A stretch of DNA of 49,454 bases from an uncultured Eubacteriales bacterium (GCA_902801165.1 CADCHI010000019.1:1-49454); one strand, 5' to 3'; positions 7,159-16,169 are shown, counted from the stretch's first letter. Notes: generated by a model from the sequence alone, not told the origin. Made by a program: numbers and translations.

Positions 7159-7197
7159 ACGAATCCCGCCCGGACCTGCACCCGGTGCGGGATTCGT
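7159..7197. terminator. Second copy of the terminator hairpin
   Basis: Stem ACGAATCCCGC / GCGGGATTCGT (7159-7169 with 7187-7197), followed by ATTGTATT. Sequence and loop resemble the hairpin at 6918-6955, so the terminator appears duplicated on either side of the branched element. Confidence 0.6.
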
Positions 7198-7276
7198 ATT
7201 GTATTGCACCATCTTGCACGGCGGTCTGCCTTTCAAACGTCAGCTTCCGTGGAAACGCGCCGACGGGGTTCCCACG

Positions 7277-7909
7277 TCAGATGATCCGGCGGATGTGCTC
7301 GTGCTTCTCGCCGGTGATCCAGTCCACGTCGTCGGTCAGCCAGTCCATGATTTCCAGCTGGCGCGTCTCCCAGGCGATGGTGTCCTCCCGCTCCTGCGGG
7401 GTCATTTCCCGGTCAAAGGACTTCACCTTCTCGCAGTAGCCGAAGATGTATCCGGCACCGTACCAGATGGTGAAGTTGCTGTCCGGGCCCTCGGAGACCG
7501 CATCTCCCCGGGCGGCGATCAGCGCGTCGTGGCGGCGCTTGTACTCCTCGGCACAGCCGGGCTTCAGCCGCGTGGCGAACACCCGGTGCCGGATCAGCGA
7601 CTTGTCCTGCCGGACGATGCCGATGTCGTGATACATCAGCCTCATAGTGCCAGGCGGGCACAGCAGCTCGGAATAGCCGTCCATCGTGCGGTCGATCTCG
7701 TTCTGTAATTCCCGCTCCACATCCGGCTCCACGGGATGATCGTATTCCCCGTAGCCGAAGAACATATCCTCAACGCCCCAGATGGACAGGTTGCTGATCT
7801 TCTGGTGATCCGCCGCCTGTCGGATAAAGGGCTCCAACGCCTTCAGCTTTCGTTCCGCCTCGTCCCGCATGCCCGGCAGCGCCCGTATCGCGAATGTCCT
7901 TCTCTCCAT
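7277..7909 (-). CDS. Two-domain L-rhamnose mutarotase-like (RhaM, dimeric alpha/beta barrel) protein
   Basis: 210 aa. It contains two ferredoxin-like alpha/beta halves. The first opens ERRTFAIRALPGMRDEAERKLKAL and the second IRHRVFATRLKPGCAEEYKRRHDAL (about residue 106). Each resembles the start of RhaM (xFxxxLKPGxxxEYxxxHxxI), which interconverts L-rhamnose anomers. RhaM is normally about 104 aa and acts as a dimer, so this is an internal duplication that could give the barrel in one chain. No rhamnose genes are nearby, so the substrate is uncertain. The first half lacks the EYxxRH signature and may be non-catalytic. Confidence 0.7.
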   Translation of the reverse strand: MERRTFAIRALPGMRDEAERKLKALEPFIRQAADHQKISNLSIWGVEDMFFGYGEYDHPVEPDVERELQNEIDRTMDGYSELLCPPGTMRLMYHDIGIVRQDKSLIRHRVFATRLKPGCAEEYKRRHDALIAARGDAVSEGPDSNFTIWYGAGYIFGYCEKVKSFDREMTPQEREDTIAWETRQLEIMDWLTDDVDWITGEKHEHIRRII

Positions 7910-7942
7910 GGTAAGACCTCCCCCGTATCTCCTGTCGTTCCC

Positions 7943-8422
7943 CTATCCCTCTTCGTCCAGGCGCTTCAGGTACGGCACCATCCGCGCCCCGTCCAGCAGC
8001 AGTTCTCCATAGCATCCGTCCATCAGCGCGCCGGGATTGAACAACAGCACCCGGCCCACCCAGCCCGCGAAGGGCTCGTGGGTGTGGCCGAACAGCGCGA
8101 CCTCCGCGCCGGCGTCCTCGGCATAGTAGGAAAGCTGGTCGTAGCCGTACTTCACGTTCTGCATGTGCCCGTGTACCGCGATAATCTGGCGTCCCCCGAA
8201 GGACGCCCGGGCCATGGGCGCGCCCCGCTTGGTGAAGTAGTCGCAGTTGCCCGTCACGGCGATCAGCGGCCGGTCGATGTGCTTTTCCAGCCAGCGAGCG
8301 TCCCCGTAGAGGTCCCCGAGGTGGAACACGCAGTCGTACTTCTCCTTTGCACACTTCGCGGCGAAGCGCTCCAGCCAGAACTGGCTGTTGTGGCTGTCCG
8401 ACACGACGCCGAGCCTAACCAT
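7943..8422 (-). CDS. yfcE: YfcE/MJ0936-type metallophosphoesterase
   Basis: 159 aa calcineurin-like phosphodiesterase. The metal-binding motifs are all present in order: DSH (9-11), GDLYGD, GNCD, HGH and GHTH, ending with FNPGALMDG. The size is typical of the YfcE/Vps29-like family, which hydrolyses phosphodiesters in vitro with Mn2+. The ATG overlaps the stop of the RdgB gene by 8 nt, so the two are translationally coupled. The RNase PH-RdgB-YfcE order is common in Clostridia. The physiological substrate is unknown. Confidence 0.88.
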   Translation of the reverse strand: MVRLGVVSDSHNSQFWLERFAAKCAKEKYDCVFHLGDLYGDARWLEKHIDRPLIAVTGNCDYFTKRGAPMARASFGGRQIIAVHGHMQNVKYGYDQLSYYAEDAGAEVALFGHTHEPFAGWVGRVLLFNPGALMDGCYGELLLDGARMVPYLKRLDEEG

Positions 8423-9512
8423 CTTCCCGATCCAGCACTTCGATCAGCTTTTGAATGGCCCGGGCCCGGTGGGAGACGCCATTCTTGGCCTCGGCGTCCG
8501 CCTCCGCGAAGGTCATTCCCAAATCGTCGGAGAGGAACAGCGGATCGTAGCCGAAGCCGCCCGTGCCCCGGTATTCCCCGATGATCTGCCCGTCGCAGCG
8601 TCCATAGACGGTCACGGGCTCCCTTCCCGGGCGGCAAAGCGCCACCGCCGCGCCGTAGTGGGCTTTGTGGGGCTCCGGCTTGTCTGACAGCTCCTTCAGC
8701 AGCAGCTGGTTGTTGGCCTCGTCGTCCCCGTGGACGCCGCAGTAGCGGGCCGAGTGCACGCCGGGGCGGCCGCCCAGCTGGTCCACGCACAGGCCGGAGT
8801 CGTCCGCCAGCGTGGCGCAGCCCAGGCGCTCCATCAGCGCCTTTGCCTTGATCAGCGCGTTCTCCTCGAAGGTCTCGCCGTTCTCCTCCACGTCCATCTC
8901 CACGCCGAGCTCCCGCATGGAATACACGTCGTAGCGGTCGCCCAGCAGCTGCTTGAGCTCCCGCAGCTTGCCGAAGTTGTTGCTGGCCAGGGCCAGCTTC
9001 GGCTTCTTGCAGATCACGGAGGCGCGGCTCCCCAGAGCGTCCAGCTGGGCCTGCATCAGCGACAGGCATCCCTTTTCTCCCAGCGCCAGCAGCTGATCCA
9101 GCTCGGCCCGGCTGTAGCTGCGTCCCTCTCCGGTGCCCTGCACCTCCACATAGCCCAGCTCGCCCTTCGCGTCACGGGTCATGACGATGTTCATGTCCAC
9201 CTGGGCGCGGCTGTCCTGGGCGTATTCCAGATCGAGGGTGCACACGTCGTCGATCACGCCCACGGACACGGCGGCCACCTGGCGGATGATGGGCGAATCC
9301 ACCAGCTTTCCCTCCTCCAGCAGCCGGTCCACGGCGATGCACAGCGCCGCGAAGGCCCCGGTGATGGAGGCCGTGCGGGTGCCGCCGTCGGCCTGTATGA
9401 CGTCGCAGTCGATGTAGACCGTCCGCTCGCCCAGGCGGGTCAGGTCGCAGGCCGCCCGCAGGGAGCGCCCGATCAGCCGCTGGATCTCCACGCCGCGTCC
9501 GTCCTTCTTCAC
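8415..9512 (-). CDS. RNase PH (N-terminally damaged) fused to RdgB/HAM1 non-canonical purine NTP pyrophosphatase
   Basis: 365 codons from the GTG at 9512. Residues about 1-165 are RNase PH from [13 protein letters not shown] through [21 protein letters not shown] and VEVQGTGEG. Residues about 170-365 are a complete RdgB domain: [45 protein letters not shown]. RdgB hydrolyses dITP/XTP; RNase PH trims tRNA 3' ends. The fusion is known in Clostridia. The first RNase PH segment lies in another frame at 9513-9690, and about 18 residues (the GQGWVTAEY...LP region) are missing between them. The RdgB half should be functional if translated; RNase PH as read is not. Confidence 0.85.
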   Translation of the reverse strand: MKKDGRGVEIQRLIGRSLRAACDLTRLGERTVYIDCDVIQADGGTRTASITGAFAALCIAVDRLLEEGKLVDSPIIRQVAAVSVGVIDDVCTLDLEYAQDSRAQVDMNIVMTRDAKGELGYVEVQGTGEGRSYSRAELDQLLALGEKGCLSLMQAQLDALGSRASVICKKPKLALASNNFGKLRELKQLLGDRYDVYSMRELGVEMDVEENGETFEENALIKAKALMERLGCATLADDSGLCVDQLGGRPGVHSARYCGVHGDDEANNQLLLKELSDKPEPHKAHYGAAVALCRPGREPVTVYGRCDGQIIGEYRGTGGFGYDPLFLSDDLGMTFAEADAEAKNGVSHRARAIQKLIEVLDREDG

Positions 9513-9690
9513 ACCATCCCGGGCCTTGCGCTGGCTTCAGGAAGGCGGGCACGCCATCCTGGACGGAGGCCGTGCAGATCACCTTGGTCCTGCCGCAGCA
9601 GATCAGCACGGAACCCGTGGCCATCTCCGTATAGTCCGGCAGTATGCGCACCATGCGCAGCTCGTCCGGGGCGCGATTGATCGTTTCCAT
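9513..9690 (-). pseudogene. rph: N-terminal fragment of RNase PH, separated by deletion and frameshift
   Basis: From the ATG at 9690 the sequence [16 protein letters not shown]...[27 protein letters not shown] matches the RNase PH N-terminus. It then runs out of frame into the downstream gene. In the downstream frame the sequence resumes as [15 protein letters not shown], so about 50-60 nt, not a multiple of three, are absent. An intact fusion would be about 440 aa. Real mutation and misassembly are both possible. Confidence 0.8.
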
Positions 9691-9744
9691 TGGTATCCTC
9701 CTCTTCCAGCCGTTTGGCCGGTGTGTGTTTATTGCTCAATAGTT

Positions 9745-10875
9745 TCAGTCGAAGTCGAACAGCATCGCCGACTGGGTCTGGATGTAGTCGTAGACGATGG
9801 AATCCGCCACGTTCATGAAGCTGGGCACGCCGAGCTCGCCCGCGCTGGCGTCGTAGCGCTCGCCGTCCACGTAGATCTCCACGGAGTCGATGCCCTTGAA
9901 CTGGGTGCAGGTCAGCACCAGCGCCTTCAGCGCCATGCGCCCGCCGTCGGAGTTCTGCACCAGGTTCACGAATTCCCCGGTGAAGTTCAGCTTGGCGACG
10001 CCGTTTTCCACCTTCACGTCGATCAGTCCGCAGCCCGCGGGCACCACGCTCTCCAGCGCGTCGCCGCCGGAGGGCCCCTTGGCCAGCTCCAGCACCGCCG
10101 TGTTCACGTCCGGCTCGGAGCGCACCATCCGCGTCACCGGCACGATCACCGCGCCGGAGTCCGCCGGGAAGTACAGCGTCACGGGCTCGCAGGCGCTCAT
10201 CGTCGGCTCCATCGCTTCCAGGTTGATGTCTCCCCGGGTGAACTCGCCGCCCACCGGGGTGCCGTTGGTCAACGTCTCCCGGACCTGCCCGTCGATCAGG
10301 AAGGTCACCCGGTCGACGCTCTCGAACTCCGTCAGCGTCTGCACGATGGCGCTTATCATGTTGGCCTCCGCGGCGGCGTCGGGCATGTCCAGCACCTCGC
10401 GGCTCAGGTCGATGCGGGCGAGGCCACCGGAGATGTCCAGGTCGATCTTCGTCCCCTCGGGCAGCACGGTGCGCAGCCCCAGCCGGGCCGCCTGCATGTC
10501 GTTGCTCACGCTCTGGATCATCAGGCTGAGCGTCGCCTTGGCGATGCCGTCCTCCATGGGCACGGAGCACATTACCGGCACGAGATAGCCGTAGTTGTCC
10601 TGATAGTAGACGATGGTGGACACTCGATTCCCGGCGGACGCGGAGGGCGTCGCGCCGGATGCCGCCGATGGCACGGGCTCGGGCGTTGAAGCCGCGTCAG
10701 GCTGCCCGGAGGGCTCAACCCCCGGCGCTTCTTCCGGTGAAAGCGTTTCCCCCTCCGGCGCGGCGGCTCCCGTCGCGCCTCGCCAAAGCGTCCACGCGCA
10801 GACCAGGGCGACGGCCAGCAGCAGTACGGCCAGCGCCGCCAGGTACACCCTGCGCTGATTTCCCGATATGTTCAT
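9745..10875 (-). CDS. Membrane-anchored protein with two GerMN (GerM) domains
   Basis: 376 aa from the ATG at 10875 (GGAGGG upstream; a 47-codon upstream extension is rejected). Residues about 10-31 form a membrane anchor (VYLAALAVLLLAVALVCAW), then a Pro/Ser/Ala/Glu linker to about 80. Two GerMN repeats follow: one with TIVYYQDNYGYLVPVM...ISAIVQTLTEFESVDRVTFLIDG, and one with VTLYFPADSGAVIVPVTRMV...FKGIDSVEIYVDG. GerM takes part in spore formation and germination in Bacillus, so a sporulation-envelope role is plausible. No lipobox Cys is visible, so the anchor is probably a transmembrane helix. Confidence 0.83.
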   Translation of the reverse strand: MNISGNQRRVYLAALAVLLLAVALVCAWTLWRGATGAAAPEGETLSPEEAPGVEPSGQPDAASTPEPVPSAASGATPSASAGNRVSTIVYYQDNYGYLVPVMCSVPMEDGIAKATLSLMIQSVSNDMQAARLGLRTVLPEGTKIDLDISGGLARIDLSREVLDMPDAAAEANMISAIVQTLTEFESVDRVTFLIDGQVRETLTNGTPVGGEFTRGDINLEAMEPTMSACEPVTLYFPADSGAVIVPVTRMVRSEPDVNTAVLELAKGPSGGDALESVVPAGCGLIDVKVENGVAKLNFTGEFVNLVQNSDGGRMALKALVLTCTQFKGIDSVEIYVDGERYDASAGELGVPSFMNVADSIVYDYIQTQSAMLFDFD

Positions 10876-10987
10876 GCGGAACCCTCCTTGCGTCATCCAT
10901 TTCGGTTTCAATGTATTCCCGCGCGCCAGGAGGTATGCCGGGCGTGATGCCCTGTCCGCATCGGCGGCAGTGCCGCCATTCCCCATC

Positions 10988-11037
10988 ATTTTATCATAAA
11001 TCAGACGGTTGCGCAATCTGCCGGGATGGTTTATAAT
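10988..11037. promoter_or_regulatory. Overlapping divergent promoters sharing a TTGCGCAA -35 palindrome
   Basis: Plus strand (rqcH): -35 TTGCGC 11009-11014, 17 nt, -10 TATAAT 11032-11037. Minus strand (GerMN gene): -35 TTGCGC 11016-11011, 17 nt, -10 TAAAAT 10993-10988. Both -35 boxes are halves of the palindrome TTGCGCAA (11009-11016), so two polymerases could not bind at once. Confidence 0.75.
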
Positions 11038-11075
11038 CTACACAGAAATCGAAGCATACCCACGGAGGTACCGCA

Positions 11076-12800
11076 ATGCCCATCGACGGACTGACCCTCG
11101 GCCTGATGGCCGGCGAACTGAACCGGACGCTGGCGGACGGGCGCATCTCCAAGATCATCCAGCCGGAGCGGGACGAGATCATCCTCACCATCCGCAGCGG
11201 CGGCGTCAACCGCCAGCTGCTGCTCTCCGCCACGGCCAATTGCGCCCGGGCCCACCTGACCACCACCCGCAAGAACAATCCCCTGGAGCCCCCGGCCCTG
11301 TGCATGCTGATGCGCAAGCACATCACCGGCGGCAGGGTGTGCGCCATTCGCCAGATCGAGAGCGACCGCATCCTCGAAATCGAGATTGAGCACTACGACG
11401 AGCTGGGAGACCGCGCCTCGAAGCGGCTGATCTGCGAGTTCATGGGCAAGCATTCCAACCTGATCTTCGTAGGCAGCGACGGGCGGATCATCGACAGCGC
11501 CCGCAGGGTCAACGAGCAGATCTCCTCCGTGCGGGAGGTGCTGCCCGGCCTGCGCTACGAGCTGCCCCCGGCCCACGGCAAGATCCCCTTCGACCATGTG
11601 GAGGCGGATGCCCTCTACGCCGCGCTCGCGGGGCGGAGCGGCCCGCTGCACAAGCTGATCGCCCAGTCCATCAGCGGCATGTCCACCCAGACGGCCCGGG
11701 AGCTGGCCTTCCGCGCCTCGGGTTCCGAGGACGCCCACAGCGACGAGATCGACCTGCGGGCCGCCTGCGAGAGCGTCGCCCGGAGCCTCAGGGCCATCCC
11801 GGAGAACCTCGCCCCGGCGATCCTCTACAACGACGACGGTGCCCCCGTGGACGTAGTCGCCTTCCCCTATCTCAGCCGCGCCCACCTGCGCGCGGAGGCC
11901 TTCCCCACCCTCTCCGAGGCCATGGACGCCTTTTATCGCACCCGGGACATGGCCGAGCGCATCCAGCAGAAGAGCGCCGCCCTGCACCGCACGCTGAAGA
12001 AGAACATCGAGCGCTGCGAGCGCAAGCTGGCCCTGCAGCAGGAGGCCCTGCTGGGCAGCCAGCGCATGGAGGAATACCGGCTCAAGGGCGAGCTGCTCAC
12101 CGCCAACCTGCACCTGGCCCAAAAGGGCGAGCGCAGCGTGGAGGTGCCCAACTACTATGAAGAGGGCATGCCCATGCTGAAGGTGGAGCTGGACGAGAAG
12201 CTCTCCCCGGGCCAGAACGCCCAGAAGTACTTCAAGCTGTACCAGAAGGCCAGAAACGCCCAGACGCTGGCCGCCGAGCAGATCGAGAAGACCAGCGCCG
12301 AGCTGAACTACCTCGAGGGCCAGATGGACAACCTGGGCAAGTGCGAGGAGGAATCCGAGCTGTTCGAGCTGCGCCAGGAGCTGGAGCGCTTCGGCTACGT
12401 CAAGCCCAACCGCAGCCGCCGCCAGATGAAGCAGCTGCCGCCCTCCAAGCCCATGCGCTTCACCGCCCCCTCCGGCCAGGCCATCCTGGTGGGCAAGAAC
12501 AACCTGCAAAACGACAAGCTCACCGGCACCGCCCAACCCAACGAGGTCTGGCTCCACGCCAAGGACATGCCCGGCTCCCACGTGATCATCGTCGGTGAAA
12601 ACCCCGACGAGGAAACCATCCTCTACGCCGCCCGGCTGGCCGCGCTCTACTCCAAGGGGCGGACTTCCAGCCGTGTTCCGGTGGACTACACCCTGCGGCG
12701 CTACGTCAAGAAGCCCGGCGGAGCCAAGCCCGGCTTTGTCATCTACACCAACCAGCGCACGCTGTACGTCCAGCCCGCAGAAGAACCGACCACAGTCTGA
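11076..12800 (+). CDS. rqcH: RqcH/NFACT-family ribosome-associated quality control protein
   Basis: 574 aa. RqcH binds peptidyl-tRNA-obstructed 50S subunits and directs C-terminal Ala tailing. The NFACT-N domain begins MPIDGLTLGLMAGELN, contains RISKIIQPERDEIILTIR and the conserved ESDRILEIEIE (DR pair), and is followed by a helical coiled-coil middle (about 300-450). The C-terminal NFACT-R domain has LVGKNNLQNDKLT and EVWLHAKDMPGSHVII. Older annotation calls this family fibronectin-binding. Promoter at 11009-11037. The DUF1836 gene follows 20 nt downstream. Confidence 0.93.
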   Translation: MPIDGLTLGLMAGELNRTLADGRISKIIQPERDEIILTIRSGGVNRQLLLSATANCARAHLTTTRKNNPLEPPALCMLMRKHITGGRVCAIRQIESDRILEIEIEHYDELGDRASKRLICEFMGKHSNLIFVGSDGRIIDSARRVNEQISSVREVLPGLRYELPPAHGKIPFDHVEADALYAALAGRSGPLHKLIAQSISGMSTQTARELAFRASGSEDAHSDEIDLRAACESVARSLRAIPENLAPAILYNDDGAPVDVVAFPYLSRAHLRAEAFPTLSEAMDAFYRTRDMAERIQQKSAALHRTLKKNIERCERKLALQQEALLGSQRMEEYRLKGELLTANLHLAQKGERSVEVPNYYEEGMPMLKVELDEKLSPGQNAQKYFKLYQKARNAQTLAAEQIEKTSAELNYLEGQMDNLGKCEEESELFELRQELERFGYVKPNRSRRQMKQLPPSKPMRFTAPSGQAILVGKNNLQNDKLTGTAQPNEVWLHAKDMPGSHVIIVGENPDEETILYAARLAALYSKGRTSSRVPVDYTLRRYVKKPGGAKPGFVIYTNQRTLYVQPAEEPTTV

Positions 12801-12820
12801 TTTGCAAAGGAGTGTACTCC

Positions 12821-13324
12821 ATGTCCAGCGATATCCAGAGCGCCATCGCCGGCGTGCGGCGCTATCGCCCCGTCCCCTGGGACCAGATTCCAGACCTTGG
12901 TCTGTACATGGACCAGGTCATCACCTTCATCACCCGGATGTACGAGCCGCTGTACGGAGAAGACATGCACGGCTACCTATCTCCGTCGATGATCAACAAC
13001 TATGTCAAGAGCAAGCTGATCCCCCGGCCCATCGGCAAGAAGTACAGCCGGGAGCAGATCGCCCTGCTGACGATGATCGTGGCGCTGAAGCAGACCAGCA
13101 GCATGGAGGACATTCGGCGCATGCTGACCCTCCAGGAGGGCGACACCGTAGAGTCCCTGTACGGCTTCTTCAGCCAGCGCTTCAACCACGTCATCCAGTC
13201 CATGTGCGGCGAGGCCGCGCCCCTCGGCGCGCCCCAGTCGGCGCTGGATTTCGCCATACTGGCCACCGGCTACTCCGCCGGCTGCGCAGCCGCGCTGAAG
13301 ACCGAGGCTGCAGCGGAAGCATAG
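12821..13324 (+). CDS. DUF1836 protein with MerR-like helix-turn-helix
   Basis: 167 aa from the ATG at 12821 (AAAGGAG 8 nt upstream; the upstream GTG lies inside that site). The family signature is LSPSMINNYVKSKLIPRPIGKKYSREQIALL, a helix-turn-helix of MerR type, followed by a helical region (MILxLKQTSSMEDIRRMLTL). Probably a DNA-binding regulator. Targets are unknown. Likely co-transcribed with rqcH and terminated at 13436-13487. Confidence 0.8.
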   Translation: MSSDIQSAIAGVRRYRPVPWDQIPDLGLYMDQVITFITRMYEPLYGEDMHGYLSPSMINNYVKSKLIPRPIGKKYSREQIALLTMIVALKQTSSMEDIRRMLTLQEGDTVESLYGFFSQRFNHVIQSMCGEAAPLGAPQSALDFAILATGYSAGCAAALKTEAAAEA

Positions 13325-13435
13325 CCACCCCGCCTCCGGTTCAGACGGCGTCTGCTCCCGCATAAATTGTCCCAGCGACGCGCTCGCGCCACCCTCCTGG
13401 CAAGGTTGGGTGTTACGAGCCGCCCTGGCACACCA

Positions 13436-13487
13436 ATGCCCGGGCATCCATGCGATACGAAAGCAAGCGGATGTCCCGGGCATTTTT
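13436..13487 (+). terminator. Intrinsic terminator before dacF
   Basis: Stem ATGCCCGGGCATCC (13436-13449) with 13469-13483 (one bulged base), followed by TTTTT. It overlaps the dacF leader, whose ribosome site begins at 13495. Confidence 0.8.
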
Positions 13488-13505
13488 ATGTTTTGGAGGC
13501 CTGTT

Positions 13506-14627
13506 ATGAAACGACTGCTCGCGCTGCTGGTTCTCGTCGCCCTGCCCGGCCTGGTGCTCAACGCCGCCGCCTCGGAGCCCTTTGCGGTCGCCGCCAAGGG
13601 CGCGGTGCTGATTGACGCCGACTCCGGTCGGGTTTTGTTCGGTCAGAACCAGGACGCCCTCTATCCGATGGCCTCCACCACCAAGGTGATGACGGCGCTA
13701 CTGGCCTTGGAGCACGCCTCCCTGGACGAGCCCGTCACCACCGGTCCCAACGCCAGCGGCGTCCCGGGGACCTCGCTGTACCTCGCCGAGGGCGAGACGC
13801 TGTCCATGGAGCACATGCTCTACGGGCTGATGCTCCGCAGCGGCAACGACGCCGCGGTAGCCATCGCCGAGCACGTGGCCGGCAGCGTCTCCGCCTTCGC
13901 GGACATGATGAACGAAAGGGCCCGGTCCATCGGCGCGGACGCCCACTACGTCAATCCCCACGGGCTGGACGCCGACGGGCACCACATCAGCGCGCTGGGG
14001 CTGGCGCTGGTGATGCGGGAGGCCATGAAGAACCCGGACTTTCGCCGCATCACCAGCACCCAGCGCAAGGTCATTCCCTGGGTAGGAAACGAATACAGCC
14101 GGGTCCTCGAAAATAAGAACCGGCTGCTCAAGACCTATGAAGGCGCCAACGGCGGCAAGACCGGCTACACCGGCAAGGCGGGCAGGTGCCTGGTGTTCAG
14201 CGCCCAACGCAACGGCCTGTCCCTGATTGGCGCGGTGCTGAACTGTCCGACCTGGTTCGATACCGCCACGATGCTGCTGGACTACGGCTTTGAGAACTAC
14301 CGCGTGGAGGAAGCCCTGCGGGCGGGTGAACAGGTGTCAGCGCTGTCCGTGCGGGGCGGCGACGCCGCCTCCGTGGACATCGTGGCCGGAGCCGGCCTCC
14401 GCGCCGCGGTAGCCATTGGCGCTTCCGCGAAAACCGACTTGAGTCTGCCCGACGACCTCACCGCTCCCGTTCGCGCGGGACAGATCGTCGGCACGGCGCG
14501 GCTGGTCTGTGGCGGAGAGGTGCTCGCGGAATGCCCTCTCGTGGCGGCCTCGGATGTCGAGGCGCGCAGCTTCCTGCAATCCCTCAGGCGCATCATGCGC
14601 CGGTGGGTCCTCAGGTTCAATCCGTAG
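13506..14627 (+). CDS. dacF: D-alanyl-D-alanine carboxypeptidase (DacF/PBP5-type)
   Basis: 373 aa from the ATG at 13506 (GGAGG 7 nt upstream; 32 upstream codons rejected). Signal peptide about 1-22 (ends AAAS). The serine DD-peptidase motifs are present: STTK (57-60), SGN (112-114), KTG (218-220). A C-terminal beta domain and a short basic amphipathic end (LQSLRRIMRRWVLRF) follow, for membrane contact. It removes the terminal D-Ala of peptidoglycan stem peptides outside the cell; DacF forms act in spore cortex synthesis. The last 11 nt overlap the convergent WG-repeat gene. Confidence 0.93.
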   Translation: MKRLLALLVLVALPGLVLNAAASEPFAVAAKGAVLIDADSGRVLFGQNQDALYPMASTTKVMTALLALEHASLDEPVTTGPNASGVPGTSLYLAEGETLSMEHMLYGLMLRSGNDAAVAIAEHVAGSVSAFADMMNERARSIGADAHYVNPHGLDADGHHISALGLALVMREAMKNPDFRRITSTQRKVIPWVGNEYSRVLENKNRLLKTYEGANGGKTGYTGKAGRCLVFSAQRNGLSLIGAVLNCPTWFDTATMLLDYGFENYRVEEALRAGEQVSALSVRGGDAASVDIVAGAGLRAAVAIGASAKTDLSLPDDLTAPVRAGQIVGTARLVCGGEVLAECPLVAASDVEARSFLQSLRRIMRRWVLRFNP

Positions 14628-15930
14628 ATTCCCCAACGTCGGCTGATTCGCCCTCGCCCGTCATCCATGCACGCACGGTTGCGCCGTTCAGGTCGGCGAG
14701 GCGAACCGCGTCCTGCGAGACCATCAGCAGGCGTTCGCCGCCCAGCCAGCGGATCTCGCGGTACTCCGCCGCCGTCAGGGGCACGCCGCTGCCGTCCATC
14801 AGGCCGTATCGAATGCTTCCGTAGTCCCAGGAGGTCTGGATGCCTCCCAGCTCGGCGCTGTAATACTCGCTGCCGTCCATCTCCATCCAGGCATAGCGCC
14901 CCGGGCACAGCGGCAGTATGCGCTGCCGTCGGTCGGAGGCGGCGCTGCCGTCCGGGTTCACCAGCCACTGGCAGGCTTCACCCCACGCGCCGTCCGACGC
15001 GATGAACTGGCCCGAGGTTCCGTGCGCGATGGTCAGCTCCGCCCCGCCCTGGAGCACCAAAGCCCCATTCTCGCCGTACAGCCGCGTCAGAGTGCCATCC
15101 CTGACCACGAGTCCATCCTCCGGCAGGGAGGCTTCCAGGCCTCTTCCCGGCAGGCTGGCGAGAAGCGTCCATCCATCCGGGGAGAACACGTCCAGGCCGT
15201 CCTCCCGCGCACCGACGATCAACCCAGCGCTTCGCTCCAGCAGGCTGTATTCCGCCGGTATGATCACGCGCCCGTCCACGTCCATCAGGCCCATGCCCTC
15301 GCCGTCCGAAAAGATCGCCATGCCGCCGCTGAACGCCCCGAGGTAGCGCAGCCTCGGCGCGATCGCCACCCGGCCTTCGGCGTCGATGGCGCCGTAGAGG
15401 CCGCCAGTGGTCATGAAGGGCATCCTGCCGTCGGAAACGGAGCTCAGCCCGCCGAGGGCATAGACACCGGTGGGCTGTGCCTCGCCTTCCGCGTCCACGA
15501 CGAGAATCTCGTCCGGCTGGTCGTCCAGTATGTCGCCCTCCATCGCCAGCCAGCTCCCCGCGCCGCCGCTGGTCAGCTGGCTCCAGGCCGCCTCCAGAAT
15601 CACCTCGCCCCGCGCATTCATGGCCCCGTAGAGCGCCCCGTCGCGGTATATCAGGCAGTCCCCCTCGTCGCAGATCATACCGAAGGAGGTCTCCCCGAGG
15701 AGCTGCCCGTCGCCGTTGCAGAGCCGGTACTCGCCCCGACGGCCCACGGCGTAGAGTTCGCCCTCCCGAACGGCAAATATCCCCTCATAGGTTCCGTTGG
15801 GGATGCGGTCCGCACCGCTCTCGTCCACCAGCGCGGTAACGCCCGGCGCGACGACGCACAGCAGGCCCTCAGACAGCGCGCCGCCCGCCAGCAGCAGCGC
15901 CAGCAGCAGGACCGCCAGCCTGTATCTCAT
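14617..15930 (-). CDS. Secreted WG-repeat protein
   Basis: 437 aa from the ATG at 15930 (GGGAGG 8 nt upstream; a GTG three codons earlier lies in that site). Signal peptide about 1-20 (LAVLLLALLLAGGALS). Repeats of about 45-55 residues have the WG/KWG pattern, for example GGLYGAIDAEGRVAIAPR, GMGLMDVDGRVIIPAEY and RYGLMDGSGVPLTAAEY. WG repeats form beta-propeller-like or beta-sheet modules of unknown function, common in Clostridia. No sorting signal is seen. Its 3' end overlaps dacF by 11 nt tail to tail. Confidence 0.8.
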   Translation of the reverse strand: MRYRLAVLLLALLLAGGALSEGLLCVVAPGVTALVDESGADRIPNGTYEGIFAVREGELYAVGRRGEYRLCNGDGQLLGETSFGMICDEGDCLIYRDGALYGAMNARGEVILEAAWSQLTSGGAGSWLAMEGDILDDQPDEILVVDAEGEAQPTGVYALGGLSSVSDGRMPFMTTGGLYGAIDAEGRVAIAPRLRYLGAFSGGMAIFSDGEGMGLMDVDGRVIIPAEYSLLERSAGLIVGAREDGLDVFSPDGWTLLASLPGRGLEASLPEDGLVVRDGTLTRLYGENGALVLQGGAELTIAHGTSGQFIASDGAWGEACQWLVNPDGSAASDRRQRILPLCPGRYAWMEMDGSEYYSAELGGIQTSWDYGSIRYGLMDGSGVPLTAAEYREIRWLGGERLLMVSQDAVRLADLNGATVRAWMTGEGESADVGESTD

Positions 15931-16012
15931 TCGCCGCACCTCCCGTCGTCATCATCTACGTCCATTACTATACTCCATCAAGGTAAAATATTGGTTTATT
16001 TCAAAACCGCTA

Positions 16013-16041
16013 TAGACAAAAAGGCAAAAGGATGCTATAAT
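16013..16041 (+). promoter_or_regulatory. Promoter of the tRNA operon
   Basis: -35 TAGACA (16013-16018), exactly 17 nt, -10 TATAAT (16036-16041). The first tRNA begins 45 nt further on. Confidence 0.8.
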
Positions 16042-16085
16042 ATTAAACTGTCGGCGGGAACAGTTCTCCTGCTTGCGTCGAGGTT

Positions 16086-16162
<77 letters not shown>

Positions 16163-16169
16163 GTTATGT

